Below are positions 26,864 through 35,109 of a stretch of 64,000 bases of DNA, piece after piece. Under the pieces are notes generated by a model. It searched no databases. It had not been told where the DNA came from and worked only from the letters and a program-made list of their open reading frames with translations. The position numbers and the translations under genes are program-made. Source of the stretch: Streptomyces triculaminicus (lineage in GTDB: Bacteria > Actinomycetota > Actinomycetes > Streptomycetales > Streptomycetaceae); NCBI RefSeq assembly GCF_017349075.1, contig NZ_JAFMOF010000005.1, positions 62,001-126,000 on the forward strand. The letters are read 5' to 3'. How positions within the stretch are numbered: position 1 is the stretch's first letter; the number at the start of each line of letters is the position of its first letter.

Positions 26864-27805
26864 TTACGAGCTTTCGGCGCGCACCGTGTCCAGGGCGTGC
26901 TGCAGGTCCTCGGGGTAGGCGCTCTCGAACTCCACCCAGCGGCCGTCCTCGGGGTGCTCGAAGCCGAGCCGCATCGCGTGCAGCCACTGGCGGGTGAGCT
27001 TCAGCCGCTTGGCGAGCGTGGGGTCGGCGCCGTAGGTGAGGTCGCCGACGCACGGGTGACGGTGGGCGGACATGTGCACGCGGATCTGGTGCGTGCGGCC
27101 GGTCTCCAGCTTGATGTCCAGCAGGCTCGCGGCCCGGAACGCCTCGATGAGGTCGTAGTGGGTCACCGACGGCTTGCCCTCGGCGACGACCGCCCACTTG
27201 TAGTCGTGGTTGGGGTGGCGGCCGATGGGGGCGTCGATCGTGCCGCTCATCGGGTCCGGGTGGCCCTGGACCAGCGCGTGGTAGCGCTTGTCGACCGTGC
27301 GCTCGCGGAACTGCTGCTTGAGCAGGGTGTAGGCGCGCTCGGACTTGGCGACGACCATCAGGCCGGAGGTGCCGACGTCCAGGCGGTGCACGATGCCCTG
27401 ACGCTCGGCGGCGCCCGAGGTGGAGATGCGGTATCCCGCGGCGGCGAGCCCGCCGATCACGGTGGGGCCCGTCCAGCCGGGGCTGGGGTGGGCGGCCACG
27501 CCGACGGGCTTGACGATCACGACGATGTCGTCGTCGTCATGGACGATCTCCATGCCCTCGACGGGCTCGGCGACGATCTGCACCGGCGCGGGCGGCGCGG
27601 GGAGCTCGACCTCGAGCCAGGCCCCGCCGGTGACCCGGTCGGACTTCCCGGCCTCGGCCCCGTCGAGCTGGACCTTGCCCGAGGCCGCGAGCTCGGCGGC
27701 CTTGGTGCGGGAAAAACCGAACATACGGGCGATCGCGGCGTCGACGCGCTCGCCCTCCAGGCCGTCGGGAACGGGAAGGGCGCGGATCTCGGGAATGGTG
27801 CTCAC
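26864..27805 (-). CDS. rluD: RluA-family 23S rRNA pseudouridine synthase (RluD-like)
   Basis: 313 residues. An N-terminal S4 RNA-binding domain (ERVDAAIARMFGFSRTKAAEL) precedes the catalytic domain. The active site is HRLDVGTSGLMVVAKSE with the nucleophilic Asp, followed by RTVDKRYHALVQGHPDP and LETGRTHQIRVHMS. The order S4 plus RluA-type catalytic core is that of RluD/RluC. The exact target uridines cannot be read from sequence. The ATG at 27805 starts MSTIPEIRALPVPDGLEGER. It lies 70 bases downstream of lspA, and a long-standing lspA-rluD neighbourhood is common in many bacteria. Confidence 0.93.
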   Translation of the reverse strand: MSTIPEIRALPVPDGLEGERVDAAIARMFGFSRTKAAELAASGKVQLDGAEAGKSDRVTGGAWLEVELPAPPAPVQIVAEPVEGMEIVHDDDDIVVIVKPVGVAAHPSPGWTGPTVIGGLAAAGYRISTSGAAERQGIVHRLDVGTSGLMVVAKSERAYTLLKQQFRERTVDKRYHALVQGHPDPMSGTIDAPIGRHPNHDYKWAVVAEGKPSVTHYDLIEAFRAASLLDIKLETGRTHQIRVHMSAHRHPCVGDLTYGADPTLAKRLKLTRQWLHAMRLGFEHPEDGRWVEFESAYPEDLQHALDTVRAESS

Positions 27806-27875
27806 CCGTCGAGTATGACGGACGGCCGCGACGGGCCCGTACGCGCGGGCCCGCCGCGGCCGTCCGGCCGGGCCT

Positions 27876-28466
27876 TCAGTCCTTGTGGACGGTGCCGTCC
27901 GGGTCCAGGCCCCGGAAGGAGAGGATCACGATCAGGAAGCCGCCGCAGACGATCGCGGAGTCGGCCAGATTGAAGACCGCGAAGTGCGGGGTGGCGATGA
28001 AGTCCACGACCCCGCCCTCGAGGCCGCCGGGCGAGCGGAAGAGCCGGTCGGTGAGGTTGCCGAGCGCCCCGCCCAGCAGCAGGCCCAGGGCGATCGCCCA
28101 GGGCAGGCTGTAGAGCTTGCGGGCGATCCGGGCGATCACCACGATCACCGCGCTGGCGATCACCGTGAAGACGATCGTCATCGCCTCGCCGATGCCGAAG
28201 GCGGCACCACGGTTGCGGATCACGTCGAGCTGCAGCCACGTGCCGATCACCTGGACCGGGTCGTGGTGCTCCAGCTGGGCCACGACGAACAGCTTGCTGC
28301 CGAGGTCGAGAAGGTAGGCGAAGGCGGCCACCGCGAGCAGCACCGCGATGCGTCGCCTGCCCCTGGGCTCGTTCTTCTCGCCCACCGCCGTCGCCCCGTT
28401 CGCCCCGGCCGGGCCGGTGGTCCCGGTCGTTCCGGTGGGCCGTCCGGCCTGTTCCGCCTCAGTCAC
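27876..28466 (-). CDS. lspA: Lipoprotein signal peptidase (signal peptidase II)
   Basis: 196 residues. A Gly/Thr-rich N-terminal extension of about 50 residues is followed by four membrane helices. The signature pair of catalytic aspartates is in ALGNLTDRLFRSPGG and AVFNLADSAIVCGG, and LDLGSKLFVV and RNRGAAFGIG are further conserved motifs. The enzyme cleaves the signal peptide of diacylglyceryl prolipoproteins at the membrane. The GTG at 28466 is chosen because the ORF start at 28514 lacks a ribosome site and would add unconserved residues; the N-terminus is uncertain by about 16 codons. Confidence 0.94.
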   Translation of the reverse strand: MTEAEQAGRPTGTTGTTGPAGANGATAVGEKNEPRGRRRIAVLLAVAAFAYLLDLGSKLFVVAQLEHHDPVQVIGTWLQLDVIRNRGAAFGIGEAMTIVFTVIASAVIVVIARIARKLYSLPWAIALGLLLGGALGNLTDRLFRSPGGLEGGVVDFIATPHFAVFNLADSAIVCGGFLIVILSFRGLDPDGTVHKD

Positions 28467-28529
28467 GTGAGTCCCTGATGTCGTCCCTGCTGACTGAGGA
28501 CGAGGGTACGGCACGCGATGGCGGGCGGG

Positions 28530-29741
28530 TCAGCGCCGTTCCTGCCGCTGCTTGCACTCCACGCACAGCGTGGCCCGGGGAAATGCCTGCATACGGGCCT
28601 TGCCGATCGCTTTGCCGCAGTTCTCGCAGAGGCCGTACGTACCGGCGTCCAGCCGCTCCAGCGCCCGCTCGGCCTGCAGCAGCATCTCCCGGGCGTTCGC
28701 GGCCAGCGCCAGCTCGTGCTCGCGGGTGATGTTCTTGGTGCCGGTGTCCGCCTGGTCGTCGCCGGCACCGTCCCCCGAGTCGCGCATCAGGCCGCTGATC
28801 GCCTCCTCGGAGTGGGCGATCTCGCCGCGCAGCCGCAGCACGTCGCTCTGCAGCTCGTCGCGCGCCTCGCTCACCTCCGCCGGCGACCAGGGCTCCTCCC
28901 CCGGCCGTACGGCGAGCTCACCGGCCCCGGCGGCGGCCGTACGGGCCCCCGGAACCTTCTTCGCGCCCCGCGCCTGACCCATGGTCTTCTTCGCAGCCAC
29001 CGTTCTGGCTCCCGTCTCCTCAGCGGGCACCGCCGTCGCGGCCGGTGCGGACCCCTCGGCCGTGACGGCCGTGTGCGACGCCGCGGCCCCTCGGGCCACG
29101 GCCTTCTTCCCCGGCGCGGATTCCTCCGCACCGGCCGGAGCCCCACTGGCGGGCGCATGCTTCTGCTTCGCCATGGCCCCCTTACCGGCGGCCGCGGGCT
29201 TCGTCACCGTGGCAGTCTTCCCCGCCGCGGCGGTCTTTTTCGCCGGTACGGACTTTTTGGCCGACGTGCCTTTCGCCTTGCCGGCGGATACGGCCTTCTC
29301 GGGCGGCGCGGCACCGTCCCCCGCCGCAGTGCCGGCGGCTGCCGGTTTCTTCGCCGACGCCGCCTGGGCGGGCGCGGAGCCGCCCGCCACCTGCGCCTTC
29401 TTGGCCCCGGCCTTCTTCGCCGACGCCGCCGTGCCGGCCGATGCCGCCTTCTTCGCCGCCGGAGCGGCCGAGGCGGTGGCTTTCCTCGCGGACGCGGGCT
29501 TCTTGGCGGACGACGCCTCCTTGGCCACGGCGGCCTTGGTGGCCGGGGTGGCCTTCTTGGCGGACGCGGGCTTCTTTGCCACTGTCCTGTTCGCCGAGGC
29601 GGCGGCCTTCTTCGCCGGCGCGGCCTTCTTGGCGGACGACGTCTTCTTGGCGCCCTTGACCGCCGAGTCGGACGCGGTCCCCTTGGCCGAGGCCGTCTTC
29701 CCGGCTTTCCCCGCGCCAGCGGAATTCGGCTTCTGCGCCAT
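28530..29741 (-). CDS. DksA/TraR-type zinc finger protein with long Ala/Lys-rich histone-H1-like tail
   Basis: 403 residues. The first 250 are a low-complexity Ala/Lys/Pro region with repeats of the AKKA and AAKK type (KKASSAKKAAPAKKAAAS), resembling eukaryotic histone H1 tails and the C-terminus of actinobacterial HupB. The C-terminal 110 residues form a DksA-like helical hairpin (ELQSDVLRLRGEIAHSEEAI) and a C4 zinc finger, YGLCENCGKAIGKARMQAF with TLCVECKQ. The ATG at 29741 follows AAGGGA by 9 bases; the ORF extends upstream only to sequence with no ribosome site. DksA proteins bind RNA polymerase; the tail suggests extra DNA binding. It lies 63 bases upstream of lspA. Both claims of function are inference from domains. 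Confidence 0.86.
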   Translation of the reverse strand: MAQKPNSAGAGKAGKTASAKGTASDSAVKGAKKTSSAKKAAPAKKAAASANRTVAKKPASAKKATPATKAAVAKEASSAKKPASARKATASAAPAAKKAASAGTAASAKKAGAKKAQVAGGSAPAQAASAKKPAAAGTAAGDGAAPPEKAVSAGKAKGTSAKKSVPAKKTAAAGKTATVTKPAAAGKGAMAKQKHAPASGAPAGAEESAPGKKAVARGAAASHTAVTAEGSAPAATAVPAEETGARTVAAKKTMGQARGAKKVPGARTAAAGAGELAVRPGEEPWSPAEVSEARDELQSDVLRLRGEIAHSEEAISGLMRDSGDGAGDDQADTGTKNITREHELALAANAREMLLQAERALERLDAGTYGLCENCGKAIGKARMQAFPRATLCVECKQRQERR

Positions 29742-29895
29742 CGCCGCGATCCCTTCACATTTTATGATCTTGCGCGCGAATCGTGCGGGAACGATAAATC
29801 GCCCGGGCGCGCGCGGCAACGGGGCTCGCCGGTCTCCCGCCGTGTGCCCCGCCTCCGGCCCTCAAAATCGGTCTGCCGTGCGTCGCCGGGCCCCT

Positions 29896-29901
29896 TACAC
29901 T
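29896..29901 (+). promoter_or_regulatory. Candidate -10 of the ileS T-box transcript
   Basis: TACACT matches the TAnnnT pattern, and the leader conserved elements begin within about 10 bases of it. A start near 29908 would give a leader of about 280 bases. I could not define a -35 hexamer with confidence. Confidence 0.4.
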
Positions 29902-29907
29902 GGGCGG

Positions 29908-30187
29908 AGCGAGAGGCGTGGATGGGACCAGTAGCGCCGCACGCAGCCATGAGCGATCCGGGGACGGTGCGAGCCCGGTGGCGTGCGCGGCAGCGAAGAT
30001 CAGCCCGGAGCCGCCGGAAGAACACCCCGGACAGGGTCAGTAGAACCGGCATCGCGGCCCTAATGAGAGGGCCGGAGGCGCGAGCGGCGTCTGCGGCCAA
30101 GGAGGGTGGTACCGCGGGAAGCGCCCGGCACGGCGCGCTCTCGTCCCTCCGACGGACAGCGCAATGACGTTCCGCCGGAGGAAGCCG
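29908..30187 (+). promoter_or_regulatory. T-box riboswitch leader of ileS (tRNA-Ile responsive, translational type)
   Basis: The diagnostic T-box GGAGGGTGGTACCGCG spans 30101-30116, with the TGGT bulge that pairs with the free 3' end of uncharged tRNA. Upstream, GAGCGATCCGGGGACGG and GTGCGAGCCCGG (29951-29977) look like the conserved Stem I elements. A likely specifier is ATC (isoleucine) at 29999-30001, inside GAAGATCAG. Downstream, CCTCCG (30146-30151) is complementary to CGGAGG (30176-30181), which contains the ileS ribosome site, while CCCTCC (30145-30150) is also complementary to GGAGGG (30101-30106) in the T-box. No T run follows a terminator hairpin. This is the layout of actinobacterial T-boxes that control translation. 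Boundaries are approximate. Confidence 0.88.
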
Positions 30188-33100
30188 ATGACGCAGTACC
30201 GCCAGGTACCCGCACAGGTCGACCTGCCCGCCCTCGAGCACGCCGTGCTCGAGTTCTGGCGTGAGAGCAAGACCTTCGCCCGCACCCTCGACCAGTCCGA
30301 GGGCCGCCCCGAGTGGGTGTTCTACGAGGGCCCGCCGACCGCCAACGGCATGCCGGGCGCCCACCACATCGAGGCCCGCGTCTTCAAGGACGTCTTCCCC
30401 CGCTTCCGCACCATGCAGGGCTACCACGTGGGCCGGAAGGCCGGCTGGGACTGCCACGGCCTGCCGGTCGAGCTGGCCGTCGAGAAGGAGCTCGGCTTCT
30501 CCGGCAAGCAGGACATCGAGAAGTACGGCATCGCCGAGTTCAACGCGAAGTGCCGCGAGTCCGTCACCCGCCACACGGACGCGTTCGCCGAGCTCACCAC
30601 CCGCATGGGCTATTGGGTCGACCTGGACGACGCCTACCGGACCATGGACCCGGAGTACGTCCAGTCCGTCTGGTGGTCGCTGAAGGAGATCTTCAACAAG
30701 GGCCTGCTGGTCCAGGACCACCGCGTGGCCCCCTGGTGCCCCCGCTGCGGCACCGGCCTCTCCGACCACGAGCTGGCGCAGGGCTACGAGACGGTCGTCG
30801 ACCCGTCCGTCTTCGTCCGCTTCCCGCTGACCTCCGGCCCGCTGGCCGGCGAGGCCTCGCTGCTGGTGTGGACGACCACGCCGTGGACGCTGGTCTCCAA
30901 CGTGGCCGCCGCCGCGCACCCCGACGTCACCTACGTCGTGGCCACCGACGGCACCGAGAAGCTGGTCGTCGCCGAGCCGCTGCTGGAGAAGGCGCTCGGC
31001 GAGGGCTGGACCGCCACCGGCCAGTCGTTCACCGGCCGCGAGATGGAGCGCTGGGCCTACCGCCGCCCGTTCGACCTGGTCGAGCTGGAGAACGCCAACT
31101 ACGTCGTCAACGCCGAGTACGTCACCACCGAGGACGGCACCGGTCTGGTCCACCAGGCCCCGGCCTTCGGTGAGGACGACCTCAAGACCTGCCGCGCCTA
31201 CGGCCTGCCCGTGATCAACCCGGTCCGCCCGGACGGCACCTTCGAGGAGGGCGTCGGCCTGGTCGGCGGCCAGTTCTTCAAGAAGGCCGACGAGAAGCTC
31301 GTCGCCGACCTCTCCGAGCGCGGCCTGCTCTTCCGGCACGTGGCCTACGAGCACAGCTACCCCCACTGCTGGCGCTGCCACACCGCGCTCCTCTATTACG
31401 CCCAGCCGTCCTGGTACATCCGCACCACCGCGGTCAAGGACCGGCTGCTCGAGGAGAACGAGAAGACCAACTGGTTCCCCGAGTCGGTCAAGCACGGCCG
31501 CTTCGGCGACTGGCTGAACAACAACATCGACTGGGCGCTCTCCCGCAACCGCTACTGGGGCACCCCGCTGCCCATCTGGCGCTGCGAGGAGAACCACCTC
31601 ACCTGCGTCGGCTCGCTGGCCGAGCTCACCGAGCTGACCGGCACCGACCAGAGCGGCCTCGACCCGCACCGCCCGTACATCGACGACGTCACCTTCACCT
31701 GCACCACCGAGGGCTGCTCGCACACGGCCGTCCGGGTGCCGGAGGTCATCGACGCCTGGTACGACTCGGGTTCGATGCCGTTCGCCCAGTGGGGCTACCC
31801 GTACAAGAACAAGGAGCTCTTCGAGCAGCGCTACCCCGCGCAGTTCATCTCCGAGGCCATCGACCAGACCCGTGGCTGGTTCTACACCCTGATGGCCGTC
31901 GGCACGCTCGTCTTCGACAAGTCGTCGTACGAGAACGTCGTCTGCCTGGGCCACATCCTCGCCGAGGACGGCCGGAAGATGTCCAAGCACCTGGGCAACA
32001 TCCTCCAGCCGATCCCCCTGATGGACCAGCACGGCGCCGACGCCGTCCGCTGGTTCATGGCCGCCGGCGGCTCCCCCTGGGCCGCGCGCCGCGTCGGTCA
32101 CGGCACGATCCAGGAGGTCGTCCGCAAGACGCTCCTCACCTACTGGAACACGGTCGCCTTCCAGGCCCTGTACGCCCGTACGTCCGGCTGGGCGCCGTCC
32201 GCGTCCGACCCGGCGCCGGCCGACCGGCCGCTGATCGACCGCTGGCTGCTCAGCGAGCTGAACGCGCTGACCGACCAGGTCACCCAGGCCATGGAGGCCT
32301 ACGACACCCAGCGCGCGGGCAAGCTGCTGTCGGCCTTCGTGGACGACCTGTCCAACTGGTACGTGCGCCGCTCGCGCCGCCGGTTCTGGCAGGGCGACGC
32401 GGCCGCGCTGCGGACGCTGCACGAGGTCGTCGAGACCGTCACGCGGCTGATGGCGCCGCTGGTGCCGTTCATCACCGAGCGGGTGTGGCAGGACCTGATC
32501 GTCCCGGTCGACCCGCAGGCCCCGGAGTCGGTCCACCTCTCCACCTGGCCGAAGGCCGACACCGCGCTGATCGACCCGGCGCTGTCCCAGCAGATGCTGC
32601 TGGTCCGCCGCCTGGTCGAGCTGGGCCGCGCCACGCGCGCCGAGTCCGGCGTCAAGACGCGCCAGCCGCTCTCCCGCGCGCTGGTCGCCGCGGCCGGCTT
32701 CGAGGCGCTCGGCGAGGAGCTGCGCGCGCAGATCGCCGAGGAGCTGAACGTCTCCTCGCTCGCCTCCCTCTCGGAGGTGGGAGGCTCGCTGGTCGACACC
32801 ACGGCCAAGGCGAACTTCCGTGCCCTGGGCAAGCGGTTCGGCAAGGGCGTCCAGGCGGTGGCCAAGGCCGTCGCCGCGGCCGACGCGGCGGCGCTGTCGC
32901 TGGCGCTGCGCGAGGGGAACGCCTCCGTCGAGGTCGACGGCGAGACCGTCGCCCTCGCCCCGGACGAGGTGATCATCACCGAGACGCCGCGCGAGGGCTG
33001 GTCGGTGGCCTCCGACTCGGGTGCCACGGTGGCGCTCGACCTGGAGATCACTCCGGAGCTGCGGCGCGCGGGCCTGGCCCGTGACGCGATCCGCCTGATC

Positions 33101-33322
33101 CAGGAGGCCCGCAAGAACAGCGGCCTGGACGTGGCCGACCGGATCGCCCTGCGGTGGAGCTCCGCCGACGAGGAGACGGTGACCGCTCTGACCGAGCACA
33201 CCGGCCTCATCTCGGACGAGGTCCTGGCGACCGACTTCGCCACCGGCGACGCGGACGACTCCTACGGTGAGCCGTTCACCGACGAGGGCCTCGGACTGAC
33301 GTTCCGCCTCCGTAAGGCGTAA
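30188..33322 (+). CDS. ileS: Isoleucyl-tRNA synthetase, long (type 2) form
   Basis: 1044 residues. The HIGH-type signature is GAHHIEAR (residues 58-65), the KMSKS signature is GRKMSKHLGN (about residues 596-605), and the CP1 editing domain lies between them. Two Cys pairs, CPRCG and CWRCH, are in the middle of the protein. The long form with a GAHHIEAR-type signature is the type 2 (eukaryote-like) IleS found in actinobacteria, often less sensitive to mupirocin. The start is the ATG at 30188, which has CGGAGG 6 bases upstream; the in-frame ATG at 30164 has none. Expression is under the T-box leader. A strong hairpin terminator follows the stop. Confidence 0.97.
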   Translation: MTQYRQVPAQVDLPALEHAVLEFWRESKTFARTLDQSEGRPEWVFYEGPPTANGMPGAHHIEARVFKDVFPRFRTMQGYHVGRKAGWDCHGLPVELAVEKELGFSGKQDIEKYGIAEFNAKCRESVTRHTDAFAELTTRMGYWVDLDDAYRTMDPEYVQSVWWSLKEIFNKGLLVQDHRVAPWCPRCGTGLSDHELAQGYETVVDPSVFVRFPLTSGPLAGEASLLVWTTTPWTLVSNVAAAAHPDVTYVVATDGTEKLVVAEPLLEKALGEGWTATGQSFTGREMERWAYRRPFDLVELENANYVVNAEYVTTEDGTGLVHQAPAFGEDDLKTCRAYGLPVINPVRPDGTFEEGVGLVGGQFFKKADEKLVADLSERGLLFRHVAYEHSYPHCWRCHTALLYYAQPSWYIRTTAVKDRLLEENEKTNWFPESVKHGRFGDWLNNNIDWALSRNRYWGTPLPIWRCEENHLTCVGSLAELTELTGTDQSGLDPHRPYIDDVTFTCTTEGCSHTAVRVPEVIDAWYDSGSMPFAQWGYPYKNKELFEQRYPAQFISEAIDQTRGWFYTLMAVGTLVFDKSSYENVVCLGHILAEDGRKMSKHLGNILQPIPLMDQHGADAVRWFMAAGGSPWAARRVGHGTIQEVVRKTLLTYWNTVAFQALYARTSGWAPSASDPAPADRPLIDRWLLSELNALTDQVTQAMEAYDTQRAGKLLSAFVDDLSNWYVRRSRRRFWQGDAAALRTLHEVVETVTRLMAPLVPFITERVWQDLIVPVDPQAPESVHLSTWPKADTALIDPALSQQMLLVRRLVELGRATRAESGVKTRQPLSRALVAAAGFEALGEELRAQIAEELNVSSLASLSEVGGSLVDTTAKANFRALGKRFGKGVQAVAKAVAAADAAALSLALREGNASVEVDGETVALAPDEVIITETPREGWSVASDSGATVALDLEITPELRRAGLARDAIRLIQEARKNSGLDVADRIALRWSSADEETVTALTEHTGLISDEVLATDFATGDADDSYGEPFTDEGLGLTFRLRKA

Positions 33323-33333
33323 GCAGACGGGTG

Positions 33334-33365
33334 AAGCCCCCCGGCGCCTCGGCGCCGGGGGGCTT
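33334..33365 (+). terminator. Terminator after ileS
   Basis: Arms AAGCCCCCCGGCGCC (33334-33348) and GGCGCCGGGGGGCTT (33351-33365) form a perfect 15-bp stem 11 bases after the ileS stop, followed by TTCCC. The closing bases leave a very small loop, so the top pair probably opens. Confidence 0.9.
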
Positions 33366-33437
33366 TCCCATGCCCCGGGGGCTTTCCCCTGCCCGGGGAT
33401 GCCCCGCGGGTTCCCGCATCCGGGACATGGGCGCACA

Positions 33438-33479
33438 AATGGGCCGGGCCCCTGGGATCACCCAGGGGCCCGGCCCATT
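33438..33479 (-). terminator. Terminator after divIVA (end of the dcw-divIVA run)
   Basis: A perfect 19-bp stem (33438-33456 with 33461-33479, loop ATCA) lies 22 bases beyond the divIVA stop on the minus strand. The ends AAT and ATT add A-T pairs at the base. With the ileS terminator it separates two convergent transcripts. Confidence 0.9.
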
Positions 33480-33501
33480 GATGCCGACGACTACGCGGCC
33501 G

Positions 33502-34692
33502 TCAGTTGTCGTCCTCGTCGATCAGGAAGCCGCGCATCGGCGACGGTGCCTGCATCGGCTGCGGACCCTGCGGTCGCACGGGTGCCATCGGCTGGGTCAT
33601 CGCCGGCGACATCTGCTGCTGGCCGCCGTACGACGGGGCACCCGTCGACGGACCGCCGTGACCGCCCATGGTCTGGTTGCCGCCCATGGAGTTGCCACCC
33701 ATGGAGTGACCGCCCATGCCCGCGCCGGCCGAGGCCATCGACCCGCTCATGGAGGGGGCCGGCGGCAGCGACGCGGCCGCGGGGGTGCGCGGCGGGGCCA
33801 GCGAGTCGTCCGCCTGGTTCTCCAGCTGACGCAGCTGGCTCTCCAGGTAGGACTTCAGGCGCGTGCGGTACTCGCGCTCGAAGCCGCGCAGGTCCTCGAC
33901 CTTGCGCTCCAGCGTGGCGCGAGCGGACTCCAGGGAGCCCATCGCGACGCGGTGCTTCTCCTGCGCGTCCCGCTCCAGGGCGTCCGCCTTGGCACGGGCG
34001 TCCCGCTCCAGGCCCTCGGCGCGGCTGCGGGCCTCGCCGACGATCTTGTTGGCCTCGGAACGGGCCTCCGCGATCGCCTGGTCGGCCGTCTGCTGCGCGA
34101 GCGAGAGGACACGGGCCGCGCTGTCGCCGCCCGGACCGCCCTGACCCGGCTGCGGCAGCTGCGGGGCGCCGCCCATCGGACCGTTCTGCTGCATGGGGTT
34201 CTGCCCCATCGGACCGTTCTGCTGCATGGGGTTCTGCCCCATAGGTCCGTTCTGTCCCATGGGTCCGCCCATGGGGCCGCCCATCGGACCGTTCTGTCCC
34301 ATCGGGCCGGGTCCGTGGGGGCCCTGGGGACCGTGGCCGTGGCCGCCGGGGCCGGCCGGCAGCTGCGGGGCACCGCCCGGAAGCTGCGGCGGGCCGCCCA
34401 TCTGCTGCTGGTTCGGCGGCACCGGCTGCGGGCCCGATATGGCGGCGGGCACCGGAGCGCCGGGTCGCTGGTCCTGCGGCTCGGGCTTGCGCATGGCCTG
34501 CTGCTGGTTCTGCGCGGCGGCACGCGTGGCGGCGGCCAGCTTGGCGCGCAGGTCCTCGTTCTCCCGGAGCAGGCGGGTCAGTTCGGCCTCGACCTCGTCG
34601 AGGAAGGCATCGACCTCGTCCTCGTCATAGCCTTCTCGGAGGCGGACGGTCGTGAACTGCTTGTTCCGCACGTCCTCGGGGCTCAGCGGCAT
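33502..34692 (-). CDS. divIVA: Polar growth and cell division protein DivIVA/Wag31
   Basis: 396 residues. The conserved N-terminal lipid-binding domain starts MPLSPEDVRNKQFTTVRLRE and YDEDEVDAFLDEVEAEL. A Pro/Gln/Gly/Met-rich linker with tandem 11-residue repeats follows, then a long coiled coil (ARSEANKIVGEARSRAEGLE through EREYRTRLKSYLESQLRQLE) and a second Gly/Met-rich tail ending GFLIDEDDN. This order is that of actinomycete DivIVA, which sits at hyphal tips and directs apical growth. The ATG at 34692 follows TCACCTC-type sequence (GAGGTGAAG on the minus strand), so a ribosome site is present. It is the last gene of the division run. Confidence 0.95.
   Translation of the reverse strand: MPLSPEDVRNKQFTTVRLREGYDEDEVDAFLDEVEAELTRLLRENEDLRAKLAAATRAAAQNQQQAMRKPEPQDQRPGAPVPAAISGPQPVPPNQQQMGGPPQLPGGAPQLPAGPGGHGHGPQGPHGPGPMGQNGPMGGPMGGPMGQNGPMGQNPMQQNGPMGQNPMQQNGPMGGAPQLPQPGQGGPGGDSAARVLSLAQQTADQAIAEARSEANKIVGEARSRAEGLERDARAKADALERDAQEKHRVAMGSLESARATLERKVEDLRGFEREYRTRLKSYLESQLRQLENQADDSLAPPRTPAAASLPPAPSMSGSMASAGAGMGGHSMGGNSMGGNQTMGGHGGPSTGAPSYGGQQQMSPAMTQPMAPVRPQGPQPMQAPSPMRGFLIDEDDN
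34172..34250. repeat. 33-bp tandem repeat in divIVA
   Basis: Units of 33 bases starting near 34174, 34207 and 34240 (the last one diverged) encode the 11-residue repeat GPMGQNPMQQN on the minus strand. The first two copies are identical at nucleotide level. The third reads GPMGQNGP-like and grades into further Gly-Pro-Met repeats. Repeat number probably varies between strains by slippage. Confidence 0.85.
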
Positions 34693-34753
34693 CTCTTCTT
34701 CACCTCAACGTAGTCGTCGGCAATCGGCAAGACCGTATCGTTCACAGCCGCGT

Positions 34754-35038
34754 TCACAGCCGGCTCACGACGGTGATCAGGATGTAGACGATGATCATCA
34801 GTACGAAGAAGGACAGGTCGAGCGCTACGCCCCCGAGACGCAGCGGCGGGATGACCCGCCGCAGAAGCTTGAGTGGCGGATCGGTGACAGTGTAGGTGGC
34901 CTCCAGGAGGACCACCATCGCCTTACCGGGTTGCCATGAGCGGGCGAACTGGAAGACGTAATCCATCACCAGTCGGAAGATCAGCACGATCAGGAAGCAG
35001 TACAGCGCGATGTAGATCACCTGCTGTGCGATGCCCAT
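34754..35038 (-). CDS. YggT family membrane protein
   Basis: 94 residues with two membrane helices (QVIYIALYCFLIVLIFRLVM and LSFFVLMIIVYILITVV). The central YTVTDPPLKLLRRVIPPLRLG segment with its Pro and Arg residues is the YggT signature. In actinobacteria and firmicutes the gene is regularly placed between sepF and divIVA, as here. A role in division or osmotic adaptation has been suggested, but the mechanism is unknown. The ATG at 35038 follows a GGGAAGCG stretch 7 bases upstream. It lies 71 bases after sepF and 61 bases before divIVA. Confidence 0.93.
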   Translation of the reverse strand: MGIAQQVIYIALYCFLIVLIFRLVMDYVFQFARSWQPGKAMVVLLEATYTVTDPPLKLLRRVIPPLRLGGVALDLSFFVLMIIVYILITVVSRL

Positions 35039-35109
35039 CTCGCGCTTCCCTCTCCCCTTGCTCGTACTCGGCCTGACCGGCCGTTGTCCGGATTGCCCGG
35101 TGTTGCGTC

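Noticed and set aside
28981..29934. 317-codon Ala/Phe-rich ORF opposite the DksA-like gene
   Set aside because: It is the complement of the Ala/Lys repeats and has the expected antisense composition. The zinc finger on the minus strand is real.
29762..33436. 1224-codon open frame on the minus strand opposite ileS
   Set aside because: Antisense of a clear ileS with all synthetase motifs; the antisense sequence has no recognisable domain.
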